Counted from the first letter of the stretch, positions 13,013-25,948 are shown. The stretch is DNA of 64,000 bases from Diadema setosum (GCA_033980235.1 CM067070.1:24020699-24084698), one strand, 5' to 3'. Program-made: numbers and translations. Notes: generated from the letters alone by a model not told the origin.

Positions 13013-13324
13013 TTAAAGGTTATAAATCATATGGTATGATGATTTACACACATTTGTGATGTGTGCTTCCATGTTCAGATGCGTGTCAAAACACACTCCA
13101 AGATTCCTAACAATGGAAGGTGACTTTATGACAGAACTTCCAACCGATATCCCATCAAAAGAAAGTTTGGATATTTGCTGGGATGTGCCAATCAATAACA
13201 GTTCAGTCTTACTGTAATTTAGCATGAGTTTGTTTAGCTGCATCCATTCCCGTACACAATTGACACTATTTCCATGTGAGTGACGCTTTGCTGCTGAGGA
13301 AGTGAAGACATAAATGTGTGTCAT
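13013..13324 (-). pseudogene. Non-LTR reverse transcriptase fragment
   Basis: This 103-residue minus-strand open piece is from the thumb/connection part of a non-LTR reverse transcriptase. It has the pattern WMQLNKLMLNYSKTELLLIG followed by VRNLGVCFDTHLNMEAHI, matching the usual 'W...N.LKLN..KTE' and 'LG...D..L....HI' blocks of LINE polymerases. The palm (YADD) and endonuclease are absent, so it is an isolated dead fragment. Confidence 0.75.
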
Positions 13325-13856
13325 GGTAGCTAACGCTTAACTAAATTGGATGGATTTCACTGTCCAAAAGTTGGAATATTCGTCAGGTAGGCCCCTATAG
13401 ATTTCAAGAGGCCCTCAGCGCAAAGCGCCCCGGTTTATATGTACGGATCCCAACAGGGCCATCAGCTTTGATTCCCAGAGATACACCTACACAGATTGTT
13501 GTCTCGATGGGATGTAAAAAGTATTGCCCAGTACATCTGACCGCCTCCCTGCACAGCCTTTCCAGAAAAAATCCTAACAGACATATGACAGAGAAGTTTC
13601 TTTCTTCCAATGCACACAGACCAATTCGAGAAATAGTCTACATACATTAGTAGTGCTGTATCGTACTCTACGCCAAAGTTGTTGAACATCGAAAAAGGGT
13701 GGTGATGTCAGGAACGAGATAAACACATTGTTTAAAAGCGCGTGATGTTGATTGCAGTGTTATGAATTATATTGTATACAAATGAACACTTCGCACTATT
13801 GCCGCTTTGCTTCACATTAATCCGTTAGTCCGATAATAAAAAAGGGTTAATGATCA
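13325..13856. other. No gene seen
   Basis: Overlapping short open frames on both strands between 13404 and 13690 do not resemble a known family. From 13815 the sequence grades into the TTCCGAAGG repeat described next. Confidence 0.4.
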
Positions 13857-14270
13857 GAACATCTGTGGCGTTATTCCGAAGGTTCGCTATTCCGAAGGTT
13901 CGTTAATCCGAAAATGAAATAGGGTTCGCTATTCCGAAGACTCGTTGATACGAAAATTAAATAGAGTTCGCTATTCCGAAAGTTCGTTAATCCGAAAATG
14001 AAATAAGGTTCGTTATTCCGAAGGTTCGTTGATCCGAAGTGATATAGAATCCATAACAGACCTTCGGAACAACGAGCATTGATTCATTTTCGGATTAACG
14101 AACCTTCGGAATAACGAATCTTATTTCATTTTCGGATTAATGAACCTTCGGAATAACGAACCTTATTTCATTTTCGGATTAATGAACCTTCGGAATAACG
14201 AATCTTCGGAATAACGAACCTTCGAAATAACGAACCTTAGGAATATTGAACCTTCGGAATTACGAGCTGT
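13857..14270. repeat. Foldback array, TTCGTTAATCCGAA motif family
   Basis: The left half iterates GGTTCGCTATTCCGAAGG and GTTCGTTAATCCGAAAATGA. From about 14050 the same motifs appear reverse-complemented (TTTTCGGATTAATGAACC, CCTTCGGAATAACGAA). The whole can fold on itself. No coding sequence is present. Confidence 0.75.
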
Positions 14271-15595
14271 AACCATAGGATTTATTAGCTGTTTTTTTTT
14301 TTATGTAAACGGGTAGCACACTGCCATCTAACGCTGTACTAATCTATTATTTTCCTTGTTTTTCCCTAGATTGAAATGGGAACACTATAAAGAGCACCGA
14401 ATTGCATCCTTTCGAAAAAGATTTGGATATTTTCGAATAATGTAGCCTACATATTCTCGTCATAAAATATGCGACGGCAATTGCATGACTTTAAAGAATT
14501 TTCACTTCGCGACAATGTTTGGCCAAAAGAATATTACATTATTAAGTACAATTACAACGATACTTTGCATGTATGCTGACCAGTGATGTTGGTTGAGAGA
14601 AGAGTGAGTGAATGACGAATAATTACATTTGCTACATAATATAATCTGCTCTACGTAATACTTCCTGTAAACTGCAGTGATGATCTTTGAGTTTAGAAAC
14701 CATTTAGAAACATGTCGTTGCCTCTCAGTTTGAAGCCCCCATATCTTACTAAAGTACTGTTATTGACATTCCAGACACGCGGTACTTTTTCTCCCGTTAT
14801 TCATCATTTCATGATTTGTATAGTTTCACTTGTTTGATCAAATTTTCTGCAAGCCATAGTCGTGATATTATAGATTCTATATATTGTATTTTTTCATGTC
14901 ATTTTTATCATTATTTATTTTATTAAAAACCTCTTTATTATATGGTCAGCAAATGTACTGATTTTCATCAAGGTCCCGAGATACAAATATTATACAAAAT
15001 CATTTACAATATATACAGATACATACTGAGAAAGTTCCAAATCAGGTACAGTTTCATCAAAATAAGGAAACTGCGAATTAAATACATGATAAAAATTTTC
15101 ATTTTTCAATTTACAATTAAAAACAAATCAAAAATTTGTGCACTTGACAGGGGAAACTCTTTTTCAGTTAAGATAAAAAAACTACCACACATACATACGC
15201 ACAACACACGTACGAGCACACATGTACACGCACACACACACACACACACACGCACGCACAAATTGATACACAAAAGTTAGCACACACATACACATCAGTC
15301 ACATTACATACAAAAAGTTGAAATGGAAAAACATATACTACGGCACAGCATAACCATTACAATGCAGGCACACACTCGCAACATACAATTATAAGCACAG
15401 GTTACTCACCAAACAATGATTAATGATATAAATAAATAATCATAATCTAGTATAGAAGAATAGAAGAATAATTTCCTGTAGCTGAGATGTTTACAAAGAG
15501 AATAATAACGAAGCAAAACAATACTATGCAAAAAAAAAATATAATCAGTCAAAACAATGGTCAAATTATATATAATTCTGACCAAACAGAGATAG
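14271..15595. other. No gene seen; CA-rich stretch
   Basis: I see no gene. A (CA)n-rich tract lies at 15180-15300 and produces a spurious His/Thr-rich open frame. The right part (15480-15595) probably holds the 3' untranslated tail of the retroelement that follows. Confidence 0.45.
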
Positions 15596-18500
15596 TTAAA
15601 TGTAACAGTCAGTTAACTGACAATTCACCGAATAGTCAGTTACAAACACTAATTTGTTTGGGCAACAGATTAAAAATCTCTTTTTTTTATATAACATTTT
15701 AAAACTGGTTAACGACTGAGCATTTTGTAAGTCTTCAGATAAATTGATCCAGACTTGTGCACCTGCATATCTAAAAGATCTTTTAAAACACTCCAGATTT
15801 GGTTTTGGAACCGTCACTTTTAAAGAATGTGCATAGCGAGTGTTCAGTCCGTGTCGATCAAACACCATTTCAATGTCTTGACAAAGTCGATTAGGGGCAA
15901 GACCATGAATACACTTGTACATCAAAGTAGCCAAGAAATAATCCCGTCTTTGTTCAAAAGATTGCCAGAAAATCTCTTTCACTAAATCTAAACCATGAGT
16001 AGTAAGAAAGTCAAGATTCCCTGTAACAAAACGGGTTGCTCTCTTTTGCAATCGAATAAGTCCGGATTTATAGCCAACGCAACAATTTCCCCATACAGAG
16101 CAACGATAATCAGTACAAGAATGAATAATCGTTTTGTAAAGGATATTCAGCAATTGAGAATTCAGAAATTAACGTAATATACCAAATGAATGAATTTTAA
16201 ATGAAAGGGATTTACAAAGTTTGTTGACATGCTGTTTCCACGACAGGTTCTCGTCGACTTCAATACCCAAATATCTTATACATTTTACTTGTTCAATATG
16301 ATGATTTTCAATAAATATATTACGCTTTTCAGACGAAGATTTCCAAAGCATAACTTTAGTCATATCAACATTGATTTTTAATCTATCATTTTCATACCAC
16401 TTGCATAATTCTTTTAGACTAGTTTGCAATGTAACAGTAACCTGATCAAGATTTCTTTTTGTGGGAAACGTACAATACAACATCATCAGCAAAAATACAA
16501 CAGCGAGCTGATTTCAAACTTGTTATGATATCATTAATGAGTACAAGAAACATAGTGGGGCCAAGTGTACTCCCTTGGGGGATACCTATTTTAATTTCCC
16601 TCAGACTTGATAAAACACCATTACAAAAAAAAACCGACTTGTTTTCGACCCGATAGGTAATTTGAGAACCATTTCAATTCAGTATCCGAAATTCCACATT
16701 TAGTCAGTTTGAATAATTAAAGATCAGTCAATTCAGTCGAAACATTGTGATATGTATAGAAAGCATGCTGCTACCACTTCATGTTCATTGCATGCTTCAT
16801 ACCAATCATCTGCTACTTGATGAATGCAAGTATTTGTGGAATGATTAAGTGAAAATGCATGCTGATCAATCGTAATAAAGTTATGTTTTCAAAGCTAAGA
16901 TAAAAATTGGGAATTTACTACCTTCTCAGTTATTTTGGCAATGTGACACACTACAGCAATAGTTCTATAATTAGATTTGTCAGATTTATCACCTTTGCCC
17001 TTATAAACTGATGTAATTTTTGAAAGTAACCAGTCAGTTGAAACATCACCTGTTTTTAAACTAATATTAATTATCTGCATTAATTATTCAAATATAAGCG
17101 CAGCTGACATACGCAACAGGTTGGTATTAAATGAAAGTACATCAAGTTTACTATATCCATTCAGACTTGTAAGCTGTCTGCATACATAATCTATTTCAAC
17201 ACCACTGAAAGAAAATTCATACAGGCTAGGTGGATTATGCCTTACCAGGAATTTTCTTTGAAATGAATTAGCAATGTTTCTGCTTTTATTTATGAAATAA
17301 TCATTCATTTCATCTGCAATTATTTCACTAGGCAAAGTATTAACAGATTTTGTAATACCAGTAACTTTACGAAGTTCTACCCAAAGTACTTTGGGGTTGT
17401 TTACGTGATTCTTTGAAATATCATTAAAATAACTTGGTTTTTTCTTCCTATACACTTTGTTATCCGCATTTCTTAATTCACGATATTTTACGAATTCAGA
17501 TTTACACGTGGATCTCATAGCAACTCTTTAAAAATAATCTCCTTTATGGATCATTTCAATGATATCTGTAGGCATCTATGGTGATAACCTGTCTTTCACT
17601 CTAGATTGTTTCAATGGGGCACGCCTGTTACATATATCCAAAAAAGCTTCTTTCCACATACGCCATTGTTCTTTTGCTGAACGATTGGTCTTTTCCGGTG
17701 GATCACTCCCAGATAATATATCAGATTTTCTTACATTATAGAGAAAAGAATCATTATCAAATTTCTTATAACTACGATAAATTACCATTTTATGCTTACT
17801 CGGTGAATTCTGCACACCTATCACGGTATAGATAAGATAGTGATCACTGAGGGATATTTGACCAACTTCACTCAATAAGTGTTTTCAGGAATAGAGCTTA
17901 AAATAAGATCAAGACACTTTAGAAGAGAAGGTGGTGACTCTAGTTGGCTTAGTGATTAATTGAGTTAACATGAATAAATTTTCAAGTGTTTCCTCGAAAT
18001 TATTTCCAGACAATATGTGGGATATTATAATCAACATTAAAATCGCCCAAGATTACAATGGCTTTCATTTCAATTACAGCTTTCTCTAAACAATCAATAA
18101 AATTCATTAAGAAAAATACTCTTTGAGTTTGGAGGACGATAAAAGCATCCCAATAACATCTTTTCCTTTTCTTTTTTTTTTTTTTACTTAGACTCACTTC
18201 AATCCAAATCGACTCAAGTGTAGGGTGTTCTAGATCACATCTTGAGTTACATGAAATTGATTTTTTTTTTTTTTTTTTTACAAATATGCAAACACCACCA
18301 CCTCTTTTCTCTTCCTTCCTATCCTTTATACGGAAAACTGAATACTCTTCTGTGCATAATTGTTCATTACTTACAGAATACTAAGCCAAGTTTCCGAAAG
18401 ACAGAGTACATCAAAATCCAATTTATATGATAAAAATCTTGAAAATCAAATTTCATCGATTTTATCAACCAAACTTATAACATTTAAATTTTATGATCAT
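15596..18500 (-). mobile_element. Decayed non-LTR retrotransposon (endonuclease + RT)
   Basis: Read from 18.5 kb downward on the minus strand, broken pieces appear in the correct order. They are endonuclease motifs FDVLCLSETWLS, GGGVCIFV, IVILGDFNVDY and ISLSDHYLIYTVI, then an inter-domain region (17084-17518), RT block 1 with SVYKGKGDKSDKSNYRTIAV, the RT core GIPQGSTLGP with catalytic FADD in place of YADD (about 16480-16585), the thumb, and the C-terminal part at 15596-16153. Frameshifts and a poly-A expansion near 18175 separate them. The order and motifs fit a CR1/Jockey-group LINE. It cannot encode an active enzyme. Confidence 0.85.
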
Positions 18501-18651
18501 TCTCTGTTTGTATCTTCCTATATAATCTATATTTTACATGTATATGTACTTTATTCAGTTATCATTGGTCTCAGTTAGTCTTGAGTGTATCTAGTTATCG
18601 TTCGTCGCTCTACTGGCCGTTCCTTTACCATTGGAGACAAAAAGAAGCATC

Positions 18652-18945
18652 GTGAAAGGGATGGTACAGTTTCAATTGAGTTTGTTTTAGAATTCAAACA
18701 TGTTTTGATTGTGTGGTTGTTTTTTTTTTTGTAGATAATGAGAAACATCTTATGTCATTTGAAAGAATATAAAATTTTTAGAGGAATTCAAAGTTTATTT
18801 AGTGAACATTTCTTTTTGAACTGACTTAGATATCCTCAGCCATTTCAAAAACAATTTTCATCAAATAAACTTTGAATTTATCTTAGAATAGTATGCATTC
18901 AAGTGGTTGCTAAGTATTATGCAAAAAAAAAATAAAGTTGAATCC
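18652..18945. repeat. MITE fragment, GGGATGGTACAG family
   Basis: It begins AAAGGGATGGTACAGTTT and contains GAGGAATTCAAAGTTTATTT and CCTCAGCCATTTCAAAAACA. All of these are shared with the more complete copy at 45586-45976. The right end is degraded. Confidence 0.6.
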
Positions 18946-19913
18946 TTACCTCAACCGATACTAAACGACCCTTTTTGTCCGAAGAAATAAGAGTGAAAGA
19001 TATACAGACAATGATTTTAGAACCTGAATGTTTACTTAGTTGTAACGAGTTCCGTTAAAGCTGTGTTCGTAATAACGGGAGTACACTGTATTTGTAATAA
19101 CAATTTCAGCCGGCTAATACATGTAATACTTCTTTTGTATGATACCACGCTACCTAGGGGCATTACCTACATGCATTATAAACGGAACGTTAATAATGTC
19201 TATTGTCACCTGAAAATATACGCACAGATTTACTGCACTAGAGTTTGAAAAGCATAGGTAATAATATGCAGTCTCATTCGGCGTCTTTAAATAACATGTC
19301 ATACTCTCACTCCAGAGTTCGTCTTGAGTAAGTGTAGCAACTTGTGGATCAGGTGCATATAAATGTGATATGCATTGATATGAACAGTTTATTGTTAAAT
19401 TGCCACAATATTACATCCTTTGAAGGCCTTTCCTGGAAGACCGTCAAAAGAAAATGTAGACCATCAGATACCTTCAAAAGGAAAGCATTTTTATTTTTGC
19501 TTGCTTTCAAGTGAAGCGCAGCATCATTCATCTGGATTATATAATAATAACAGCTGATCTAGGCTTATGTGATGTGTGCAATTTATCTTTCTCAAAAAAA
19601 AAAAAAAAACACCCCAAAACAAAAACTTGCTAATTGGCACGCCAATCAAAGTCAGGTTGCTATTATTACAAAAAAAGAAACGGTTGTTAAACCGCACATC
19701 AGTGAGTTTAATACAAGCTGTCATCTTCCTATCCTTATTGACACAAATCACAATATCATGATCACTAACATGTCAAGTGCTGTCTTTTCGCTTGTTTGTT
19801 TGTTTTATTTCCGTCATAAACATACATACAGATATAAAAGACAACATATAAGGTACAGGGAAAATGATACATCGTGCATAAAAATGAAGCATACATACAT
19901 AGCAATTGAATAA
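18946..19913. other. No gene seen
   Basis: No coding, RNA or structured repeat is recognised apart from a poly-A tract at about 19595-19609. Confidence 0.4.
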
Positions 19914-22745
19914 TGTAATAGTGGAGCGGCATAGCTTGAAAAAATAGAGGAATTGTGCATTTTATGATAAAAGCACCAAATTTCGCACACATGTTGACAA
20001 AGACACTTAAATAATAAGTAAATAAGTAATAGTAAGTAAATAAATTCAGATATTGGGCCATCGTAAATAGCGCCCTCAGCGGCAATGGCAGCCATTTTTC
20101 AAAATGGCTGCCATAAAATGCCATTTTTACTAAAAAATTACAAATTTCAGAAGGAAAAATCAATAAGATTTGGCAGACGAGTGGGAAATAACATTTAAAA
20201 TAAATTCAGATATTGGGCCACCGCAAATTGCGCCCTCAACGGCCATGGCAGCCATTTTTCAAAATGCCATTTTTCGCAACAAATTAAAAATTTCAGAAGG
20301 GAAGATCAGGAAGATTTTGCAAACGAGTGAGAAATAACATTCAAAATAAATTCAGATATTGGGCCATCGTAAAAAGCGCCCTCAACGGCCATAGCAGCCA
20401 TTTTTTTTCAAAATGTCCGCAATTAATGCCGTTTTTCGTAAAAATTTACAAATTTCAGAAGGGAAAATCAATAAGATCTTGCGAACGACTGGAATATAAC
20501 ATTTTAAATAGAATTTAGATGTTGGGCCATTGCAAATTGCGCCCTCAACGCCAATGGCAGCCATGTTTAAAATTGGCTGCCATAAATACCACCTTTTTCT
20601 CTGTTACTTACTAATTCAAGAAGGAAAAGTCAAAAGATCTTGCACTCAATTCAAAAATTTCGGTTGAAATATATCTTGCGCCTATATGTATTACATTATT
20701 TTAAATAGCGCCCTCAATGGCCATTGCAGCCATTTTTCAAAATGGCCACCATGGATTCCATTGTTCCATTTATTTCCTGATTTCACCATGGATGAGTCAA
20801 TAAGATTTTGCACACAATTTGAAATTTATGTTTGAAATAGATATTTGTATTACATTACTATAATACTGCCCTCAACATCAATGGCTGCCATATTCCGAAA
20901 TGGCTGCCATTGTCATAATCATTTTTTTTTCAAAAAATGGTAATTTCTGAAAGAAAGTCAGCAAATGTGTACATAAATTGAAAAATCATGTTTAAAATCA
21001 AACAATATATCTAGATTGCATTAACTCTAGAAATTGTTCCTTCACAAATTTTCAACAAGAAAAAATTGCTAATAACGGCAATTGCAGCCATTTTCCAAAA
21101 TGGCTGTCATAGATGCGATTTTTTTTTTTTTAATGAAGATGTCCTATTGCCGGAAGAAGACAATAAACATTTCTTTTTCTCGCAAGTTGACAATTACAAA
21201 CAAAAAAGTTTAGACATTAAGCCATCATAAGCTGTGTTCTCAATGGCTATTTCAGCTATTTGTCAAAATGGCTACAAAACACTCTTCTTTTTTTCTATCA
21301 AAAAGAAAAAGAAAAAAGAACCAGACATCCATGGCGGTCAGCATGGCCCTTTAGGGCGCCTTCTAAGAAGACCTTATACTTAAATTTATTTTTGAGCATA
21401 ATTTTCAACTTGCTTGCAAAGTCTTATTGACTTTTCCTTCTGACTTCAGCAAATTTTTGCAAAAAAAAAAGGGGGGGGGGGCATCCATGCAGCTGTTTTG
21501 AAACTTGGCTGCTATGGCTGTTGAGGGTGCACTTTTGGATGGCCTATCATAAAATTCAGTTTGAATGTAATTTTTCACCTTTGTGGAAATTCTGATTGAC
21601 GTCTGCAACACTTTACGAAAAAAAAAAAACATTCATGGTGGCCATTCTGAAAAATGGCTGGAATGGCCCTTGAGGGGGCAATTTGCAATGGCCCAATAAG
21701 TTTACTTTTCAATGTAATTTCCCATCTGTTTGCAAAATCTCGTTGGCTTTCCCTTCTGATTTCAGTAAATCTTTTCGAAAAAAATAGCATTTATGGCGGC
21801 CATTTTGAAAAATGGCTGTCCTGACCGTTGAGGGCGCAATTTCCGATGGCCCAATATCGAGATTTGTTTTAAATGTCATTTCCCATTTAAAACCAAAATT
21901 TCATTGACTTTTCCATTTGAATTAGCATTTTTTTAAATGAAAAAGTGACACTTATGGTGCCCATTAAGAAAAAAATTATTGCCATAGCCATTCAGAGCGC
22001 AATTTTCAATTGCCCAATATCTGAATTTATTTTGGATGTACTTTCCCGCTTGTTTGCAAAAAAAGAAAAAAAATTGGCTTTCCCTTCAAATATCTGCATT
22101 AAAAAAAAATGGCATTTATGGCGGCCATTTTGAAAAAATGGCTACCATGGCCGTTGAGGCGCAATTTCCAATGGTCAAATACCTAGATTTATTTTGAATG
22201 TAATCAACATTTATAAGCAAGATCTTATTAACTTTTCCCATCTGAAATTTTCAAAATCATCGAAGAAGTGGCACATTATTAGACAGATGGACGTTGAGGG
22301 CGCAATTAACAATGGACAAATATTTAAATTCGTTTTTAATGAAATTTTCCACTTGTTTGCAAAACCTTACTGGCTTTCTCTTCTGAAGTTAGCAAATATT
22401 TTGAAAAAATGACATTTATGGCGGCCATTTTGAAAAATGGCTGCCATGGCCGTTGAGGGCGCTATTTTCGATGGCCAGATATCTAGATTTATTTCGAATG
22501 TAATTTCCCATTTGTAACCCAAATAGTATTGACTTTTCTCTGCGAAAATTAGCAAATTTTACGAAAACATGGCATTTATGGCAGCCATTTTGAAAAATGG
22601 CTGCCATGGACGTTGAGGGCGCTATTTACGATGGCCCAATATCTAAATTTAATCTAAACGTGATTGTTAACCTGTGTACGAAATTTGGTGCTTTTATCAC
22701 AAAATGCACAATTGTTCGGCTATGCCGCTCCGCTATAACACATCA
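19914..22745. mobile_element. Large foldback element of hairpin-bearing units
   Basis: The terminal inverted repeats are about 70 bp. The left terminus has GGAGCGGCATAGC, then GTGCATTTTATGATAAAAGC; the right has GCTTTTATCACAAAATGCAC, then GCTATGCCGCTCC. Between them is a series of degenerate units of about 150-260 bp. Each contains TTGGGCCATCG, GCGCCCTCAACGG and a small palindrome (GGCAGCCATTTTTCAAAATG followed by GCTGCC). Units left of about 21340 read in one orientation and units right of it in the other, so the element is a nested palindrome. There is no transposase, so it would move in trans if at all. The many short open frames inside are artefacts of the repeated units. Confidence 0.85.
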
Positions 22746-23049
22746 TCGATATACAAAAAAAAAAAAAAAATGAAGAAATAGAATGTACAGTAGGATTATA
22801 TAGAGAGATAACGGCTGGATAGCCCATAATCAGCTGCACTTTTCTGGTGCCGCTGGTCTTCCATGGGGACCAGTTATAAAGGGTTATGGAAAAAGAAAAA
22901 AAAGAATAGAAGATTACATAACTATATAAATACAACATTATGATACATTTGTAGTCTCATGAAAACTTATAATGCAATAATCGTACAAAATCTCAGGGCA
23001 AAGTACGCGTTATTGAAAGTGTAGATAAATTTCTCGTGTATCAGACAAA

Positions 23050-24209
23050 AGTATATATATATATATATATATCTAGATATGTTTACACAGATGAAATTAA
23101 ACCAATTCAAAAAGGGACCGTTTAAAATCCTTCAGTGACTTGCAGTCACGGACAGCATGAGGAAGGCTGTTATATAGTTTGGCTCCCCTGTAGAAAAATG
23201 CACGTTTGCAAAAGTTTGTCCGAGGTTTTGGAAGGCTGAGGCTATAGTACCGAAATTGGTAGGGTTTGGGGGAATAAAATATATTTTCGTGTAAATAGGT
23301 AGGTGTTAAATCATTCAAAATCTTGAACATCATTACTCCGACATGAAATTTTTGACGGGATTTTAACGTTTCCCACTGTAATATATCATGTATTAACCTG
23401 ACAGAAAAATGTAATTTAGGATTAACCTTCAGAATAATTCTTCCTGCTCTATTTTGCAGTTTTTGCAATTGATTTATATGTTTTTCACAAGAAGACTCCC
23501 AAATAACATTTGCATAATCCAAATGAGGAAGAATAACATTGCGATATATCAAATTCAAAGAATTTCTGTTTATAAAATATGTCAAACGACGAAGGAAGGA
23601 AATCATACGGCCTACTTTTTCACACAGATAATTTACACGAACGTCCCATCTGAGTTCATCATCAATGTACAATCCTAAATACTTCAAACTTTTAACCTGA
23701 TTAATTTCATGTCCTTTTATACTTAAATCCAAACTATTATATCTTTTCAACATATTTCGATTACCAATCAACATACTCACAGTTTTATCATAATTAATTT
23801 TCAATTTGTTCTTACACATCCAATTATCTAATACAAATAGTTCCTTATTCAATATTGTTTGTACTTTTTGTGGGTCATTATGAGAAAAATAAATAACGGT
23901 GTCATCCGCATATAAATGCACATTACATGAATCAAATATGGAAGGTAAGTCGTTAATAAATATGCTAAACAACAATGGACCCAATATCGATCCCTGTGGC
24001 ACACCGAGCCTAATATCCAGTTCTTCAGAGGTACAATTTCCTATACTAGTTACTATTTTTCTGTCAGATAAATAATTTTCAAACCATTTAAGGGTGGGGC
24101 CATTAATACCTATTGTGAAAAGTTTATGCAGCAGACATTTAGGGTTGATCATATCAAAAGCTTTTTGCAAATCTACAAAAACTGCACCAGTGTATAATCC
24201 GTTATCCAA
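23050..24209 (-). mobile_element. 5'-truncated LINE copy
   Basis: This is the extent of the element carrying the RT frame at 23097-24209. The 3' side is short and ends in an (AT)n tract at 23051-23072. The 5' end is truncated within the RT domain near 24210, the usual outcome of incomplete target-primed reverse transcription. Confidence 0.75.
23097..24209 (-). CDS. Non-LTR retrotransposon reverse transcriptase, partial
   Basis: A clean 370-residue frame encodes the C-terminal half of a LINE-type RNA-dependent DNA polymerase, which copies element RNA at a nicked chromosomal target. It starts in the fingers/palm (AVFVDLQKAFDMI), has the B/C motif RLGVPQGSILGPLLFSIFIN, catalytic YADD in HLYADDTVIYF (near residues 100-104), the thumb motif KLKINYDKTVSML with KYLGLYIDDELRW, and a C-terminal region typical of CR1/Jockey-group elements (SLPKPRTNFCKRAFFYRGAK). 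The endonuclease and RT start are missing. Since this is a 5' truncation, the first Met is not a real start. The intact frame implies a young insertion. It lies on the same strand as the receptor gene, about 1 kb beyond its last exon. Confidence 0.9.
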   Translation of the reverse strand: MDNGLYTGAVFVDLQKAFDMINPKCLLHKLFTIGINGPTLKWFENYLSDRKIVTSIGNCTSEELDIRLGVPQGSILGPLLFSIFINDLPSIFDSCNVHLYADDTVIYFSHNDPQKVQTILNKELFVLDNWMCKNKLKINYDKTVSMLIGNRNMLKRYNSLDLSIKGHEINQVKSLKYLGLYIDDELRWDVRVNYLCEKVGRMISFLRRLTYFINRNSLNLIYRNVILPHLDYANVIWESSCEKHINQLQKLQNRAGRIILKVNPKLHFSVRLIHDILQWETLKSRQKFHVGVMMFKILNDLTPTYLHENIFYSPKPYQFRYYSLSLPKPRTNFCKRAFFYRGAKLYNSLPHAVRDCKSLKDFKRSLFELV

Positions 24210-25185
24210 AGACTTTCGCGTTCATTATACTTGTCTACCACGAAAGAAACTTACTTTGCAAACCATTTATGTTACGGAATCCTTTGCACTTTCGTCCAAT
24301 TTCAAAAGATGGCGGATTCTGTGCTTTGCTCTCTGTTGGGAAACTGACACCACTCCTATCAAAAGATACGAATTCAGTAATATTACACACTCCTAATATT
24401 TTCTTTGATGCCTTCAGCAGGAAAGTATTTTAGGGGGCTTTTCCTAATTATTGTTGCCGACTTACAGTCACCAAATAAGCGAAAATGACAGCAAACATCA
24501 CTGCAAGCAGAGGGCGTGGTTTTCTTTATATGGGCATGATGATTGGATGATCTGTTGAATAGAACATCATTTCCTCCACGAGCAGGGGATAGATCTGTTA
24601 ACGGGATATTTACATTTTGTACGAGTTTATTCCATTTTACTATACAGACATTCCTTTTCTTTTCAAAGGGGAGGAATTTCTTTCGCAAAATAAAGAAAAA
24701 ATGTAAAGCTATTATTCCGTCCATTTTCTCTGAAAGATCTGAACTGTGTAAAGTAGTAGGCAAGGTATTGTCTTAATTCAAATTAATATCAGAGCACTTA
24801 TTCTTTTCTCTCTGAAGAAAGTTCCAGGGGAAAACCAAAACTTGATATCAGTGATATCTATAACGTTAAAAACAAACACATAGTGGCGAAACAGCAAATG
24901 CTTCAACAATCCATATGAAAAGAACCCACACATGTCATTACAATAGTAAGCACTGGAGTTTTTTTTTTCCCATTTCCATTAGGTAAAATATATAATGAAA
25001 AAAAAAGCAAAAGCAACAAATTGGTCGTCACTCCCTAAGATGAAAAGGACACACCTATGATTATACATGTATGCAATTAAAGAGAGAGAGAGAAAAACAA
25101 AATAATGTGAATTTGTCATTAGTCTATCACGGAAACTATACTTGTAAAATCATTTACTAAATGGAGGAATAGACACCTCAGTGAT
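24210..25185. other. 3' flank of receptor gene; unidentified ORF
   Basis: This stretch lies between the receptor stop codon and the LINE. On the minus strand an AATAAA (plus-strand TTTATT at 24626-24631) is the nearest candidate poly-A signal. A 126-codon minus-strand frame (24383-24763) has no recognised domain. It falls where a 3' UTR would be, so coding function is doubtful. A (GA)n run is at 25081-25093. Confidence 0.35.
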
Positions 25186-25472
25186 TCACGATGTCAGTAA
25201 GATGAGTTCATGTGCCAGTTCTGGGAACCCTTTGTTGAACAACTTGTCCATCGTCTCCTGTCGTTTCAATCTGTACTGTTCTGCCTTTTCTTTTTTGTCT
25301 TTCTTGTCTTGGTTCGCAACGAACGCTTTCATCGTGTTCATTATCATTGTAAGGTTTGGAGCTTTTGAACCTTTTCCCATGATGCTGCATACTTTCTTTC
25401 TTTCATCATCTGTCAGGCGACTGAAAATATCTGCCATTACTGCTTGGTGTGGCTCTCCCTTGGAATGCATAC
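25186..25472 (-). CDS. Receptor gene: last exon, charged helical domain
   Basis: The exon has acceptor GAAACAG|GTATGC, phase-1 entry (the preceding G gives Gly) and stop TGA at 25186-25188. It encodes about 95 residues: an N-terminal helical part ([20 protein letters not shown]), a strongly charged Lys/Glu stretch ([20 protein letters not shown]) and an ending [18 protein letters not shown]. The last segment resembles the C-terminal helix of the upstream death-fold exons (compare [14 protein letters not shown] in the exon at 35400-35669), but the middle is not a standard death domain. The charged stretch suggests an extended or coiled helix. It is the C-terminus of the protein; the exact fold is unknown. 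Confidence 0.8.
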
Positions 25473-25900
25473 CTGTTTCAAGCGAAATTATCGGATAAAA
25501 TATATCAATGCAAATATGTGTCTTTAAAATCTCTTTTTACTTTTGTGTTCAGGAAAACTTTACGTACATTCGAATTTGCCCATTAAATTTTGATTACGTC
25601 AGTTGGAAGGACAACGGGGTTTTCAAGGGCGACTCAATATCAGTTCCATAAATATAAGACTTTCAATATTTCCTTAAACAAACATGTGTGGGAAACATAC
25701 GTAAAGTACATTATTCATATACTTTTTACATTCGACTAAATTGGTTGCTGAAAGGATTTGGAAACTTGCACTAATCCTCTGGTATTTTTTTTTCTTGATC
25801 TGAAATCACAACATGAAAGAGCAAGCGTTTATCGATTTCCCCCCAATTGCATAACTTAGAAGTTATGAAATTGTGAATTTTACTCTTATCTGCAGAACAG

Positions 25901-25948
<48 letters not shown>

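Noticed and set aside
13857..14270. CRISPR-like array of short repeats
   Set aside because: The repeats flip orientation at the centre, are degenerate and lie in animal DNA; this is a foldback repeat.
19814..22607. Numerous 60-130-codon frames within 19.8-22.6 kb
   Set aside because: They are products of the repeated hairpin-bearing units of the foldback element.
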